Positions 21,438 through 30,261 of a stretch of DNA of 58,489 nucleotides are shown one piece after another (positions within the stretch are counted from its first letter, which is position 1; the number at the start of each line of letters is the position of its first letter). The stretch is from positions 1-58,489 of the forward strand of contig JACCQN010000021.1 in NCBI GenBank assembly GCA_015709215.1, read 5' to 3'. Source of the DNA: Bacteroidales bacterium. GTDB lineage: Bacteria; Bacteroidota; Bacteroidia; Bacteroidales; F082. The notes under the pieces are model-generated. The model saw nothing but the letters and a program-made list of their open reading frames with translations. It did no database searches and was not told the origin of the DNA. The position numbers and the translations under genes were made by a program.

Positions 21438-21962
21438 AAATTGCATAGGGTTTATTTGGAGAGCGAGATTTGAGACGGCGAACGAGCGATAAAGAAATTG
21501 GAAGGTTCTAAGGTTGTTTTAAGTGAAGTGTGTTGGATATGGTGTCATTCTTTCAGGAAAATGATACTGACTGACACCAGAAATTCTGGATATGTAAGTT
21601 GAGGCAAAGGGGAAAACTAGACCATTTAGTACTGCTAAACCGGGATGGTGCGTGAGGGATTGGACTTCGACTCCGCTCAGTCGCCAGTGTTTCCTTTTAA
21701 ATGCCGATTGTGGAGAAAAAAGTGGAAAGCCCGCAGCGGAGCGAGGACTTGTAACGGAAAGCCCGACCCGAAGGGGCACGCCCTGAAGAATATAGTTGAT
21801 GGGTTTATGGGTTTACGGGTTTATGGGTTGTTGACCTACTTATTTTCTGGCGGTAAATTTGATGATTTGATGTTTTGAAGATTGGAGTTGATTTGTTTAT
21901 GAGTTTGCGGGTTTACGGGTTTATAGTTTTAAGAGTTGTTGATTTGATTGAAGGTCTTAAAG
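21438..21962. other. Non-coding region with dispersed repeat
   Basis: 21640-21790 contains ggacttcgactccgctcagtc and gaaagcccgcagcggagcga plus cccgacccgaaggggcacgc, which I associate with intergenic repeats common in Bacteroidota; the overlapping frames are not credible proteins. After 21797 it is tttatgggtttacggg low-complexity sequence with a decayed palindrome near 21832-21855. Confidence 0.45.
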
Positions 21963-22799
21963 TCAGTTTCTGATGTTCCAGCTGATGCAATTCATGAGGC
22001 CGCCTTCGAGGCCGATTTCGTTGATGTTGATGGGTTCGATGATTTTGTTGGGGAAGGCTTTGGTGATTGTGTTGAGTGCTTGCTGGTCTTTGTTTCCGGG
22101 GATTTGGAAGATGGGGAAAATGATGAGGTTGCCGATTTCAAGGTAGTTTACGTAGATGCCCAAGGCTGATATAGGTTCATTCTTCAGCTTTGGCTCAAAC
22201 CAGGGCATCTCGATATAATCAAGTCCGGATTGCTCGACCATTTTCCGGAATCCTTTTTGCCAATATTTGAGTTCATTGGCAAGTTCATTGACTAAAACTG
22301 TTTTATCATTGATGAATCTGATGTAACCATCGGCATGACCGGTTTCGTCGGTTGTGATGTAGGGAATGATAAGTACTTTGGCATGTAAGTGTTGTTCCAA
22401 GGCGTTGATGAGGTCGTTGTTGGTTATCGTTGGGTTGTCTTTGAAAACTCGTTTGGTTATGATTACTTTGTCTGAGCTGCGTACAATATTTCCGCCATCC
22501 AGGATGATGTTGGCAAATGAAGGTTTAAAGCCGTTGGCTTGTAAAACTTCTGCTGGAATGGTGCGTAATTCGGGTTCCTGATTAAGGTAGGTTGATTCAT
22601 ATCTGAACTGGACAAAACGGTTCGCATGGGTTTGGATGGGCATATAGTCCCTGCACCAAATGTCCTTTGTGCCTTCAAGAAATTTGTGCTTAATGCCGTG
22701 CTTGTCGAGGATGGAAGCAATGCTTTTCCATGAATTTGGGAACTTTTCTACGATTAGTTTTGAAAAGTAAACTAGATTGGTTTGGGCGTCGGTGATCAT
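21963..22799 (-). CDS. Agmatine deiminase / peptidylarginine-deiminase-like enzyme
   Basis: A 278-aa member of the PAD_porph/agmatine deiminase family: IWCRDYMPIQ (residues ~45-54), LDGGNIV, DETGHADGYIRF and a C-terminal GLEGGLMNCISWN with the catalytic Cys near residue 272. The family hydrolyses agmatine (or peptidyl/free arginine) to the citrulline-type product and ammonia. It is shorter than typical AguA (about 350 aa), lacking an N-terminal part, so the substrate is uncertain. I start at the ATG at 22799; the extension to 22829 needs a TTG. It is a single-gene insertion between the HEPN cassette and the AlkB operon, on the opposite strand. Confidence 0.8.
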   Translation of the reverse strand: MITDAQTNLVYFSKLIVEKFPNSWKSIASILDKHGIKHKFLEGTKDIWCRDYMPIQTHANRFVQFRYESTYLNQEPELRTIPAEVLQANGFKPSFANIILDGGNIVRSSDKVIITKRVFKDNPTITNNDLINALEQHLHAKVLIIPYITTDETGHADGYIRFINDKTVLVNELANELKYWQKGFRKMVEQSGLDYIEMPWFEPKLKNEPISALGIYVNYLEIGNLIIFPIFQIPGNKDQQALNTITKAFPNKIIEPININEIGLEGGLMNCISWNIRN

Positions 22800-22917
22800 A
22801 TTGCTGCGGTTTTTGATTATTAGCAGCAAAGTTGGTGGTGATGTAGCGTCAGCGAAAATTTTTTAACAAATTTTAATCGAAATGCAAGGAGGGGATTTGG
22901 AGCGTGTATAGGGGCGA

Positions 22918-22934
22918 CGTAGTCACAGACTACG
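22918..22934. repeat. Perfect short hairpin in the AlkB upstream region
   Basis: CGTAGTC-aca-GACTACG, a 7-bp perfect stem in GC-rich sequence between divergent genes. No T-tract; function unknown. Confidence 0.4.
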
Positions 22935-23063
22935 CCAAGCGGGCAATCCAACGCGGCAGCGAAATCAAAGGAGGTGGAACGACACTGATAAGCTAACACA
23001 CAGTTGTACCATATTTTTTTATTCCTAAATAGCTAAAATAAGGTCATTGAGGAACAAAAATAT

Positions 23064-23071
23064 TAAATTTG
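23064..23071 (+). promoter_or_regulatory. Possible -7 element of the AlkB operon
   Basis: TAAATTTG, 5 bases before the ATG at 23076, matches TAnnTTTG. No well-spaced TTG lies upstream (nearest 14 nt). If real, the mRNA would start at or next to the start codon (leaderless). Confidence 0.35.
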
Positions 23072-23075
23072 CTTT

Positions 23076-23711
23076 ATGAATCAATTAGACATATTCGGAA
23101 ATCTCATACCACAAAAATCTGGAATTAATCCAAGAGAAGGGTTAATCATCATTGAGAACGGGGAATATATTTTTTATCCCAACTTTTTTTCAAAAACTGA
23201 AAGTGACTTACTTTTAAAGGGACTTCGCAGTCATATTGTTTGGAAGCAGGAGTCAATGAATATGTATGGTAAGAAAATTGATTTCCCTAGATTAACAGCC
23301 TGGTACGGTAATAATGATAAGCAATATTCATTTTCAGGCATTACTTTAAATCCACTTCCCTGGACAAGGGAAATCCTCAAAATTAAAAACAAGATTGAAC
23401 CTATTGCTAAGACTGAATTTAATAGCGTTCTATTAAATCTCTACCGTGATGGCAATGATTCAATTTCATGGCACACTGATGCGGAGAAAGAATTGGGACT
23501 TAATCCAGTAATTGCGTCAGTGAACTTTGGTGCTACACGTAGATTTCAATTAAGGCATATAAAGACGAAAGAGAAATTAGAAATAGAGTTGACAAATGGT
23601 AGCCTATTAATTATGCAGGGGGAGTTACAGCATTTTTGGCAACATCAAGTTCCAAAAACAAGTAAGCTAGTTGGTGAAAGAATTAACCTAACGTTTCGTG
23701 TAATCAAATGA
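23076..23711 (+). CDS. AlkB-like 2-oxoglutarate/Fe(II) dioxygenase
   Basis: A 211-aa enzyme of the AlkB (ALKBH2/3-type) family that oxidatively removes alkyl groups from nucleic-acid bases. Iron ligands are H-T-D (SWHTDAEKELG, about residues 130-135) and a distal His in QHFWQHQVPK (~186-192), followed by the 2-oxoglutarate-binding Arg region GERINLTFRVI at the C-terminus. SVNFGATRRFQLRH is the usual core strand. The N-terminus MNQLDIFGN contains QLDIF, which matches the bacterial sliding-clamp-binding motif. First gene of a tight five-gene operon; its stop overlaps the next start (ATGA). Confidence 0.9.
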   Translation: MNQLDIFGNLIPQKSGINPREGLIIIENGEYIFYPNFFSKTESDLLLKGLRSHIVWKQESMNMYGKKIDFPRLTAWYGNNDKQYSFSGITLNPLPWTREILKIKNKIEPIAKTEFNSVLLNLYRDGNDSISWHTDAEKELGLNPVIASVNFGATRRFQLRHIKTKEKLEIELTNGSLLIMQGELQHFWQHQVPKTSKLVGERINLTFRVIK

Positions 23712-24727
23712 ATTGGAATAAATCGGAAATAGTAAACGAACATGGTGAACTCGTGTTTGCACAAACACCGGTTATTGTTTCTGCAAGCCGTTCAACAGAC
23801 ATACCCACATTTTATGCTGATTGGTTTGTAGAGCGGTGGAAAGCTGGTTATGTCAAGTGGAAAAATCCATTTAATGGCTCATACATCTATGTTTCATTCA
23901 AAGAAACCAGAGCAGTGGTGTTTTGGACTAAGAACCCTAAACCAATATTTAAGTATCTTGATTTTCTTGATGAACATGTTAAGAATTATTATTTCCAGTT
24001 TACTTTGAATGATTACGATAATGAAGGATATGAAGGTAAAGTTCCTAGAGTTGCAGCAAGGATAAATACATTTAAAGAATTATCTAACCGTATAGGAAAG
24101 GATAGGGTTATTTGGAGATTTGACCCCTTGATGCTTACAAAGGATATTAATGTAAAAGAATTATTAAGGAGGGTTGAAATTATTGGTGATGAATTACATA
24201 CCTATACTAATAAATTGGTGTTCAGCTTTGCTGATATATCAATTTATAAAAAGGTAGAAGCGAACCTTAAAAAAGACAATATTGAATACATCGAATTTGG
24301 CCCTGCCACGATGATTCAATTTGCTCAAGGATTAAACAAGCTGAATGAAAAGTGGAATTTGGAATTGGCGACTTGTGCGGAGAAATTCGATTTGAATAAA
24401 TATGGTATAGCTCATAACAAATGTGTTGATGATGATTTAATGATAAAGCTGTTTCATAAGGATAAAGACTTAATGAAATTTTTAGGTGTAGAATTTATTG
24501 AACCAACTTTATTTGATTCATCCAAGGGAGTTGAGAAAACAAAGAAGCTAAAAGATAAAGGGCAGCGAGAAGCATGTGGCTGCATAATGAGTAAGGATAT
24601 AGGAGAGTATAATACATGTCCGCATGAATGTGTTTATTGCTACGCAAACACTTCGAAGAAAACCGCTATTCATAATTATAAATCACATACTGCAAACCCT
24701 AACGCAGAAACTATAACTGGAAAATAA
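23708..24727 (+). CDS. DUF1848 protein (radical-SAM/photolyase-like, CxxxCxxC)
   Basis: The 339-aa protein starts with a barrel-like region (VSASRSTDIPTFYADWF, VVFWTKNPKPI) characteristic of DUF1848, and ends with Cys motifs ACGCIMSKDIGEYNTC then CPHECVYCYANTSKK. C-x3-C-x2-C is the radical-SAM cluster motif, here near residues 303-310, at the C-terminus instead of the N-terminus. The family is related to spore photoproduct lyase-type enzymes and has no established function. ATGA overlap with the AlkB gene and a 2-base gap to the helicase gene indicate co-translation and a shared nucleic-acid repair or modification role. Confidence 0.8.
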   Translation: MNWNKSEIVNEHGELVFAQTPVIVSASRSTDIPTFYADWFVERWKAGYVKWKNPFNGSYIYVSFKETRAVVFWTKNPKPIFKYLDFLDEHVKNYYFQFTLNDYDNEGYEGKVPRVAARINTFKELSNRIGKDRVIWRFDPLMLTKDINVKELLRRVEIIGDELHTYTNKLVFSFADISIYKKVEANLKKDNIEYIEFGPATMIQFAQGLNKLNEKWNLELATCAEKFDLNKYGIAHNKCVDDDLMIKLFHKDKDLMKFLGVEFIEPTLFDSSKGVEKTKKLKDKGQREACGCIMSKDIGEYNTCPHECVYCYANTSKKTAIHNYKSHTANPNAETITGK

Positions 24728-24729
24728 CT

Positions 24730-25764
24730 ATGGCTTACTTCTTTAAATTACCCGCAATTACTGACTTAACTATAGGGCAACAGGCCGCATTGAATGAACC
24801 AAATGCGATTGCCATTTCCGGAGGACCAGGTACTGGCAAAAGTGTAGTTTCTTTATGGAGACATATAAGGAATTACGGTACAGGTAGCAGAAGGAGTTTG
24901 TTATTAACGTATACCAAAACATTGGAAACTTATTTAGCCGCCTCTGCAAGATCTGAAAATGGCAATGCGGGCGATGCTGTCAATAGAACATATTGGTGGA
25001 CAACACATCATCTACAGAGATACGATGAAATTATAGTGGATGAAGCACAAGACGTTGAAAGTGGCAGATATACAACAATTAAGAACTATACAGGTGTGGT
25101 TTCTTACGGTGCAGATGACCAGCAAATTGTGTATAAAAATAAGGCAACGACTCAGCAGCAATTAGCTACTATATTTCCAAATAACAGAAGCTATGTGCTT
25201 GATGAAAATTTTAGAAACTCTTATGAGATAATGCATTTTGTAAGGGCTTTGTTTCCAAATAAAATAATTCCGCAAAGCACTTTAAATAACTTGATACAGG
25301 AAGGCAGAAGGGGTAATAAGCCAATTTTGCTAGTATCAAACAACAATGCAGCAAAACAAAGTAAGGCAATTATTGATATAATAAACCAGTTCAAATCTGC
25401 TACTCATAATATCGCTATTTTAGTGCCGTTGCAATATCAAGTGAATACTTATGCAACCATTATTCGAAATACGGGTATTCAATGTTCGAGTTTTTCTACT
25501 GATGATGGCAACCTTGGAGAAATAGACAATGTTCACATAACGACTTTCAAATCTTCAAAAGGCACTGAGTTTGATACTGTAATTATTCCCGACTTTGAAA
25601 ACATGCTTACAAATATTGCTAGATTAAACGTTATAGACGAAAACGACTATTATGTAGCGATTACCAGGGCTAAGCGAAATCTATATTTGATTAGCAGTTC
25701 AACGCCTAATTTTCTTGAACGATCAGAACAACAAAAATTAACGTACAGTAAAGAAATACTATAA
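24730..25764 (+). CDS. Minimal SF1 (UvrD/RecD-like) helicase
   Basis: Motifs in order: Walker A SGGPGTGKSVV (residues ~30-40), Walker B VDEAQDVE (~103-110), motif III SYGADDQQIVY (~125-135), DENFRNSYEI, motif V TFKSSKGTEFDTVIIPD and motif VI YVAITRAKRNLYLI (~307-320). All helicase motifs are present but the protein has only 344 residues, about half a UvrD: the 1B/2B accessory insertions are missing. It may be a translocase or signalling ATPase rather than a processive helicase. Its last base overlaps the next start (TAATG), so it is stoichiometrically tied to the unknown protein that follows. Confidence 0.85.
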   Translation: MAYFFKLPAITDLTIGQQAALNEPNAIAISGGPGTGKSVVSLWRHIRNYGTGSRRSLLLTYTKTLETYLAASARSENGNAGDAVNRTYWWTTHHLQRYDEIIVDEAQDVESGRYTTIKNYTGVVSYGADDQQIVYKNKATTQQQLATIFPNNRSYVLDENFRNSYEIMHFVRALFPNKIIPQSTLNNLIQEGRRGNKPILLVSNNNAAKQSKAIIDIINQFKSATHNIAILVPLQYQVNTYATIIRNTGIQCSSFSTDDGNLGEIDNVHITTFKSSKGTEFDTVIIPDFENMLTNIARLNVIDENDYYVAITRAKRNLYLISSSTPNFLERSEQQKLTYSKEIL

Positions 25765-27515
25765 TGGAAAAATCTTTCTACATTCCCATAAATTCAGGTA
25801 GCCTGGCTCACTATTTCAGCAAGGCTATCATCCTGCCGGCAAAATATTTTACAAATAAGCCCGAGGATATCCAAAATCGTTTTGCTGATTCCCTGCTGCT
25901 TTCAGAGAGCAAGTGGGTTGGAAATTGCGATTGTTCAATAGAAATTGTGCTTACAGATGCAGAGGTTAAAGAGTTGGCTAAGGTGTCAAACCGTTTTTAC
26001 CTGTACAATACACCAATACCTATTTCAAGGGTGAAGTCAGTTGTATTCTTGGATGCAAAGCAGAAGGAGACGACAATTTGGAATATCAATAGCGGAGCAG
26101 CGTTTGTCCCCGATGGTATAGTTTCAGTTGAGAAGAATAGGGATATTGATATACTCTCGGACACAGAAATAGAAGCTGGCAATGATTTTAAATCAACGGC
26201 TGAGGTTTCAGATAAAATCAAAAGATTTGATATTATCCTTGGCGGTTTTGCTTTTATGAGGTTGGGTGGTAAATCGTTTATGAATTATTCGGAAAACTAT
26301 TTTTCCACTTTATCCTATTTCAACAAGCTGGTTGAAGAACAAACACTTAATGCGGCAAAAGAAAAAGGGTTAAAGTTTAGTAATAAATACATTGGTCTTT
26401 TTTCAAAGCAAGAAAGCGAATGGTCGAAGTGGCAACAATACATATACCAAAACTTAGATGCTCAGGAAATCGAAGCGCTAGCTGAAAAGGAGGGTATTCG
26501 TGTTGAAAAGAAACTGGGGCTTTTAAAAATTGATTCAATAAATCCGAGTTCACACTTGTATGAACTCGCAATTTTAGCCACCTACGGTGACCGTAAAAAT
26601 AAAAGTGCTGATAACCTTGTAACTGATCTTAGCAACGGTACTATAGCCCCTGAGAAAGTTGAAGACGTTTCAATCCTATTCGGTTTAAATAATGGGTATT
26701 CAAAACTTAGGAACAAATACAAAGATCCGGTAAAGGATAACAATGTAAAGTTCACGCTTGAAAGCAAATTGGATTACTACATTATTGAAAGTATTTATCA
26801 GTTCGTTTTTAATGGTTCAAAATCAAACTATACATTCAATTATATTGATAGCTGGTGTCCGTCAAGTAAGTATATGCCTAATGTAAAAGGTTATGAGACC
26901 TTCAAAATATTAGACACAGTAGTTATTGCAAAAAAAAAGCAAACCCCATTGGAGCTTTTTTTGGAAAACTATTCGGCAGAAATTTATTCAACAATCGTTA
27001 GGTCAATAAATCAATGGCTGCCACCATTTGCGAAGAGTGATGAAAAAGAGGCGATGCAATTCTTCGAAAAGCAGTTACGTAATTCTTTAACAGTTGCTGT
27101 TGAATCCCTTCAAAAGAGAATAGAAAGCGAATGTGAGGCGAATTATGACTTGCAGAGACAAGAAGCTGTTGAAAGTTATCAGAAGGAGATAGAAAAGTTA
27201 TGGGCTGAAATATCAAGTCTTAAAGAGGAAAATGCACAGCTTAAAACGAGCATTAAATCACAGCCAATTAAAGAACTTCCATTTGACCAGTTCGAGAAGG
27301 CTGTCAATCCCATGAAGGAAGTGGTTCAGGATAATATCGACCCGGTAAGTGTAGTTCAAGAACCTGCAAGTGAAATTTCTGAAAATTATGATTCAATGAG
27401 TTTATCCGAATTGAAAAAGTTAGCAAAAGAGAAAAAGATAAAGGGGTACACAAAAATTGAAGTTAAGGATGAACTCATTAAACTTATTAAAAAGGCACCT
27501 CCGACCCTTCTTTAA
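25764..27515 (+). CDS. Unknown 583-aa protein with coiled coil and Rho_N/SAP-like tail
   Basis: I do not recognise the first 430 residues: a mixed alpha/beta N-terminal region (SGSLAHYFSKAIILPAKYF; FVPDGIVSVEK), then a helical region. Residues ~455-495 form a charged coiled coil (EKLWAEISSLKEENAQLK). The last 35 residues (MSLSELKKLAKEKKIKGY...KDELIKLI) match the Rho_N/SAP-type helix-extended-loop-helix that binds nucleic acid. It is translationally coupled to the upstream helicase and 6 bp from the downstream methyltransferase gene. It is a candidate scaffold or recognition subunit; no catalytic motif is visible. Confidence 0.75.
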   Translation: MEKSFYIPINSGSLAHYFSKAIILPAKYFTNKPEDIQNRFADSLLLSESKWVGNCDCSIEIVLTDAEVKELAKVSNRFYLYNTPIPISRVKSVVFLDAKQKETTIWNINSGAAFVPDGIVSVEKNRDIDILSDTEIEAGNDFKSTAEVSDKIKRFDIILGGFAFMRLGGKSFMNYSENYFSTLSYFNKLVEEQTLNAAKEKGLKFSNKYIGLFSKQESEWSKWQQYIYQNLDAQEIEALAEKEGIRVEKKLGLLKIDSINPSSHLYELAILATYGDRKNKSADNLVTDLSNGTIAPEKVEDVSILFGLNNGYSKLRNKYKDPVKDNNVKFTLESKLDYYIIESIYQFVFNGSKSNYTFNYIDSWCPSSKYMPNVKGYETFKILDTVVIAKKKQTPLELFLENYSAEIYSTIVRSINQWLPPFAKSDEKEAMQFFEKQLRNSLTVAVESLQKRIESECEANYDLQRQEAVESYQKEIEKLWAEISSLKEENAQLKTSIKSQPIKELPFDQFEKAVNPMKEVVQDNIDPVSVVQEPASEISENYDSMSLSELKKLAKEKKIKGYTKIEVKDELIKLIKKAPPTLL

Positions 27516-27521
27516 ATTTTT

Positions 27522-28988
27522 ATGATAGTACTCGAATATTTACAAAATGCCTCTGGTAATGTAACGTCATTACAGAATTATTTATCGGACAATTTTGAGC
27601 AGGTTTACGATTTTTTTACCCACCAAAAACATGCTGACTTATTAGCATCACGGGATAAACTAAACAGGTATATTCAACTGAATAGAAATGTAATTCTTCA
27701 GTTAGATATTGGTAATAAAACAAATCTTGCCTTCATTTCTTTACTCTTAGATATAAGTGAAGAACTTGGACTTTTAGCCCCTTTCAGGTTTTTGTACGAC
27801 CATTTGAAAGGGAAGGATTACAACATCGGGGAAAGGCTAAAGGCAGCTTCTCTTTATTTGATAGGTGTTAATACTGCTGATGATTATTTAAGCCGATATG
27901 AGGCAGTTTATAATCATCTACAACTTTCATCAGAAACTGAGGAAGACAATACAGATAAGGTTTTGATGACTATGGTGAATTACTATGCACAAGTAATTCA
28001 TGATTTTGGTGAGTTCAATACTGAAAAGGTATTCGAGTTAAAAGCTAAAATCGAAAAGAGCCTCTCTGAGTATGAGTTTTCTTTTTTGCATAGCATAATA
28101 ATTGAGGATGTACTAAAAGTTGACTTTGGTAATTTCAGCAATGCTTATGCAATTATTCATGAATTGTTGGACTCATTTCTTGGACGTGATGTTGTTAAGC
28201 CAGCTTACAAGAAAGACTTTTTACTTGAAACGGGAACTGAGTATTGTGAGCTTATAGCCGGAGTAGAACCTAAGTTTAAAGCAGTAAGACAGATTTCAGT
28301 AAATAAGTATCAATTAATCAAGTCAGACGCAATTTTTAATTCCTTGGGAAGAGGTGTAGCGATTTTGACCGATGAAAGTCAGTTATATGCATACATGAAT
28401 AGCTACGGCAACATGCACTATGAAAAGCTCATAGGAGCATTCAAAAAACTTCCTAAATCATTCTTTGAAACGGAAACAGATATGATAGATTGGGGGTGCG
28501 GTCAGGCAATGGCCTCAATGACATATATTGATTTTCTAAGTCAAATTGGTGCTAAGCAGGACATTAATAAACTAACTCTTATTGAGCCGTCTGAAATAGC
28601 ATTAAAGAGAGCTTCTTTGCATGTCCGAAGCTTTAGCCCAGCTACCGACATACATACAATAAACAAAGATTTAGATGCTCTTGCAAATGCTGATATTTTA
28701 AAAAGTAAGACCCATACACACATTCATTTATTTTCAAACATTCTGGATATAGATAAGTTTTCATTAACTGCACTTTTGAAATTGATTGAATCCAATTTTC
28801 CCGGTGAGAATTATTTCGTTTGTGTAAGTCCGTATATAAACGACACGAGAACAAGTCGTTTAGACGCTTTTGTAAATTTCTTTTCCAAAAAGAAAGACTT
28901 TACAAGTATTGATAAAGTTGATAATCGACCTGGACAATGGAAAGGTACTTGGACAAGAGTAGTTAGAGTATTTAAGGTTGACCTATAA
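27522..28988 (+). CDS. Putative class I SAM-dependent methyltransferase (488 aa)
   Basis: The N-terminal ~300 residues are helical and unrecognised. From about 320 the protein has a Rossmann methyltransferase pattern: motif I MIDWGCGQAMASM (residues ~321-333), motif II KLTLIEPSEIALKRA, and a motif IV/V-like strand THIHLFSNILDID, followed by YFVCVSPYINDTRTSR. There is no DPPY/NPPY, so it is not a typical DNA adenine methyltransferase. The substrate is unknown; the operon (AlkB demethylase, helicase, nucleic-acid-binding protein) suggests a nucleic acid. Last gene of the operon. Confidence 0.72.
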   Translation: MIVLEYLQNASGNVTSLQNYLSDNFEQVYDFFTHQKHADLLASRDKLNRYIQLNRNVILQLDIGNKTNLAFISLLLDISEELGLLAPFRFLYDHLKGKDYNIGERLKAASLYLIGVNTADDYLSRYEAVYNHLQLSSETEEDNTDKVLMTMVNYYAQVIHDFGEFNTEKVFELKAKIEKSLSEYEFSFLHSIIIEDVLKVDFGNFSNAYAIIHELLDSFLGRDVVKPAYKKDFLLETGTEYCELIAGVEPKFKAVRQISVNKYQLIKSDAIFNSLGRGVAILTDESQLYAYMNSYGNMHYEKLIGAFKKLPKSFFETETDMIDWGCGQAMASMTYIDFLSQIGAKQDINKLTLIEPSEIALKRASLHVRSFSPATDIHTINKDLDALANADILKSKTHTHIHLFSNILDIDKFSLTALLKLIESNFPGENYFVCVSPYINDTRTSRLDAFVNFFSKKKDFTSIDKVDNRPGQWKGTWTRVVRVFKVDL

Positions 28989-29070
28989 AATGGCGGCATA
29001 TTATGGTTGGTATACCCAGGCAACCTCAGAGGTTAAAAGTAAATTGATTTTACTTAGTAGTAAATAGAAA

Positions 29071-30225
29071 CTAATTATTACAATCACTACGTAAATTTCT
29101 GTATTTTTCGGATTGAAATGTGTCATCAAGGAATCCATAAAGAATAGATAAGTGAGAAAATATCTGACACAAATACATGTCATCCTTGTATTCCTCAGGT
29201 AAATCATAGATCGATATGTTCAAGAAATTGCAATAATGTGATAATGCAGATTCAAAATGTTTAACAGCTGATGCTGGATTTATTCTATTTTTATATGAAA
29301 TACCCAGGTTATAATTAATTATAAATAACCTGTAAGATTTTGCAGAAATTGATGATTTATTTAAAAGATATATTGCTTGTTCAAAGGAAATAATACCTTT
29401 TTCAAACTGATCCGAGTGATCATAAACGACAAGCAATTGACTTAAAAAATCAATACGTTTTAAAGTATCTTGCAAAGAGGGCATATTAGGACACTGTTCC
29501 AAGTATTTTTCTGATATTGAAATTTGTTTTTCAAAATTTTCTAACCTACGATATGAATCAGCTAGTATTAGGTAATCTTCACATAATAAGTTATTAAAAC
29601 CGATAAGATCAATTGCTTCATTTAGCGTGCTTATTACCAAATTGTACAATTCAATAGCATAGTATTCATGTGCTTTATTACTTAAAGTATACTTATACTT
29701 TAATTTAGTGGATAGGGGCACATATCCAGCATTATCAATGGTTAATATATTACCCTCAATTGTTACTTTACCAAGTTTTTTTATTGCAGACTGACCTAAT
29801 AGGAGTGGAGCTGTTAGATTTTCAACAATCAACGCTTCAATATCATGTAGTATAATTCCTTCGATATTGATTTCTCTTAAAATGACATTGGTGTTTTCAA
29901 TTATTTCCCCATTTGCAAGCTGCGAGTAAGACGAGCCTTTAATATCTTTAGGGTGTATGTAACCATTTTTAATCATAAAAACAGCTTCTGCTGCTGAGAT
30001 CGTAACATTTGTAGCGCCAGTATCAAAGATAAATTTGAGTTTAAGACCATTAACTTCGCAATAAGTAAAGTATAAATCATTCTCTTCTTGTAGTTTGATT
30101 TGTTTTTGTGTAAACGCTATTTTAGGGAGAAATAGCTGAAACATGAAAATTAGCAGAAAGAGAATGAATAGAATGGATGGGTTTCTGCTGTAAAGAGAAG
30201 ATTTATGTGATTGATTTTTCTTCAT
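29071..30225 (-). CDS. Membrane-anchored retropepsin-like aspartic protease with TPR-like C-terminus
   Basis: A hydrophobic N-terminal segment (residues ~18-38) is followed by a retroviral-type aspartic protease domain: FIFDTGATNVTIS (catalytic Asp at ~67), the flap region SSYSQLANGEIIE, and LLLGQSAIKKLGKV. It is a clan AA single-domain protease that would work as a dimer. Residues ~180-380 are helical repeats of TPR type (YRRLENFEKQISISEKYLEQ). Topology suggests a periplasmic protease domain. It converges on the AlkB operon with 82 bp between them. Confidence 0.8.
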   Translation of the reverse strand: MKKNQSHKSSLYSRNPSILFILFLLIFMFQLFLPKIAFTQKQIKLQEENDLYFTYCEVNGLKLKFIFDTGATNVTISAAEAVFMIKNGYIHPKDIKGSSYSQLANGEIIENTNVILREINIEGIILHDIEALIVENLTAPLLLGQSAIKKLGKVTIEGNILTIDNAGYVPLSTKLKYKYTLSNKAHEYYAIELYNLVISTLNEAIDLIGFNNLLCEDYLILADSYRRLENFEKQISISEKYLEQCPNMPSLQDTLKRIDFLSQLLVVYDHSDQFEKGIISFEQAIYLLNKSSISAKSYRLFIINYNLGISYKNRINPASAVKHFESALSHYCNFLNISIYDLPEEYKDDMYLCQIFSHLSILYGFLDDTFQSEKYRNLRSDCNN

Positions 30226-30261
30226 TGGATGGTAGATTAACGAATAGTAAGAAGTAAGAGA

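Noticed and set aside
21519-21878. Minus-strand 86-aa and plus-strand 77-aa frames
   Set aside because: They read through a dispersed intergenic repeat and low-complexity sequence.
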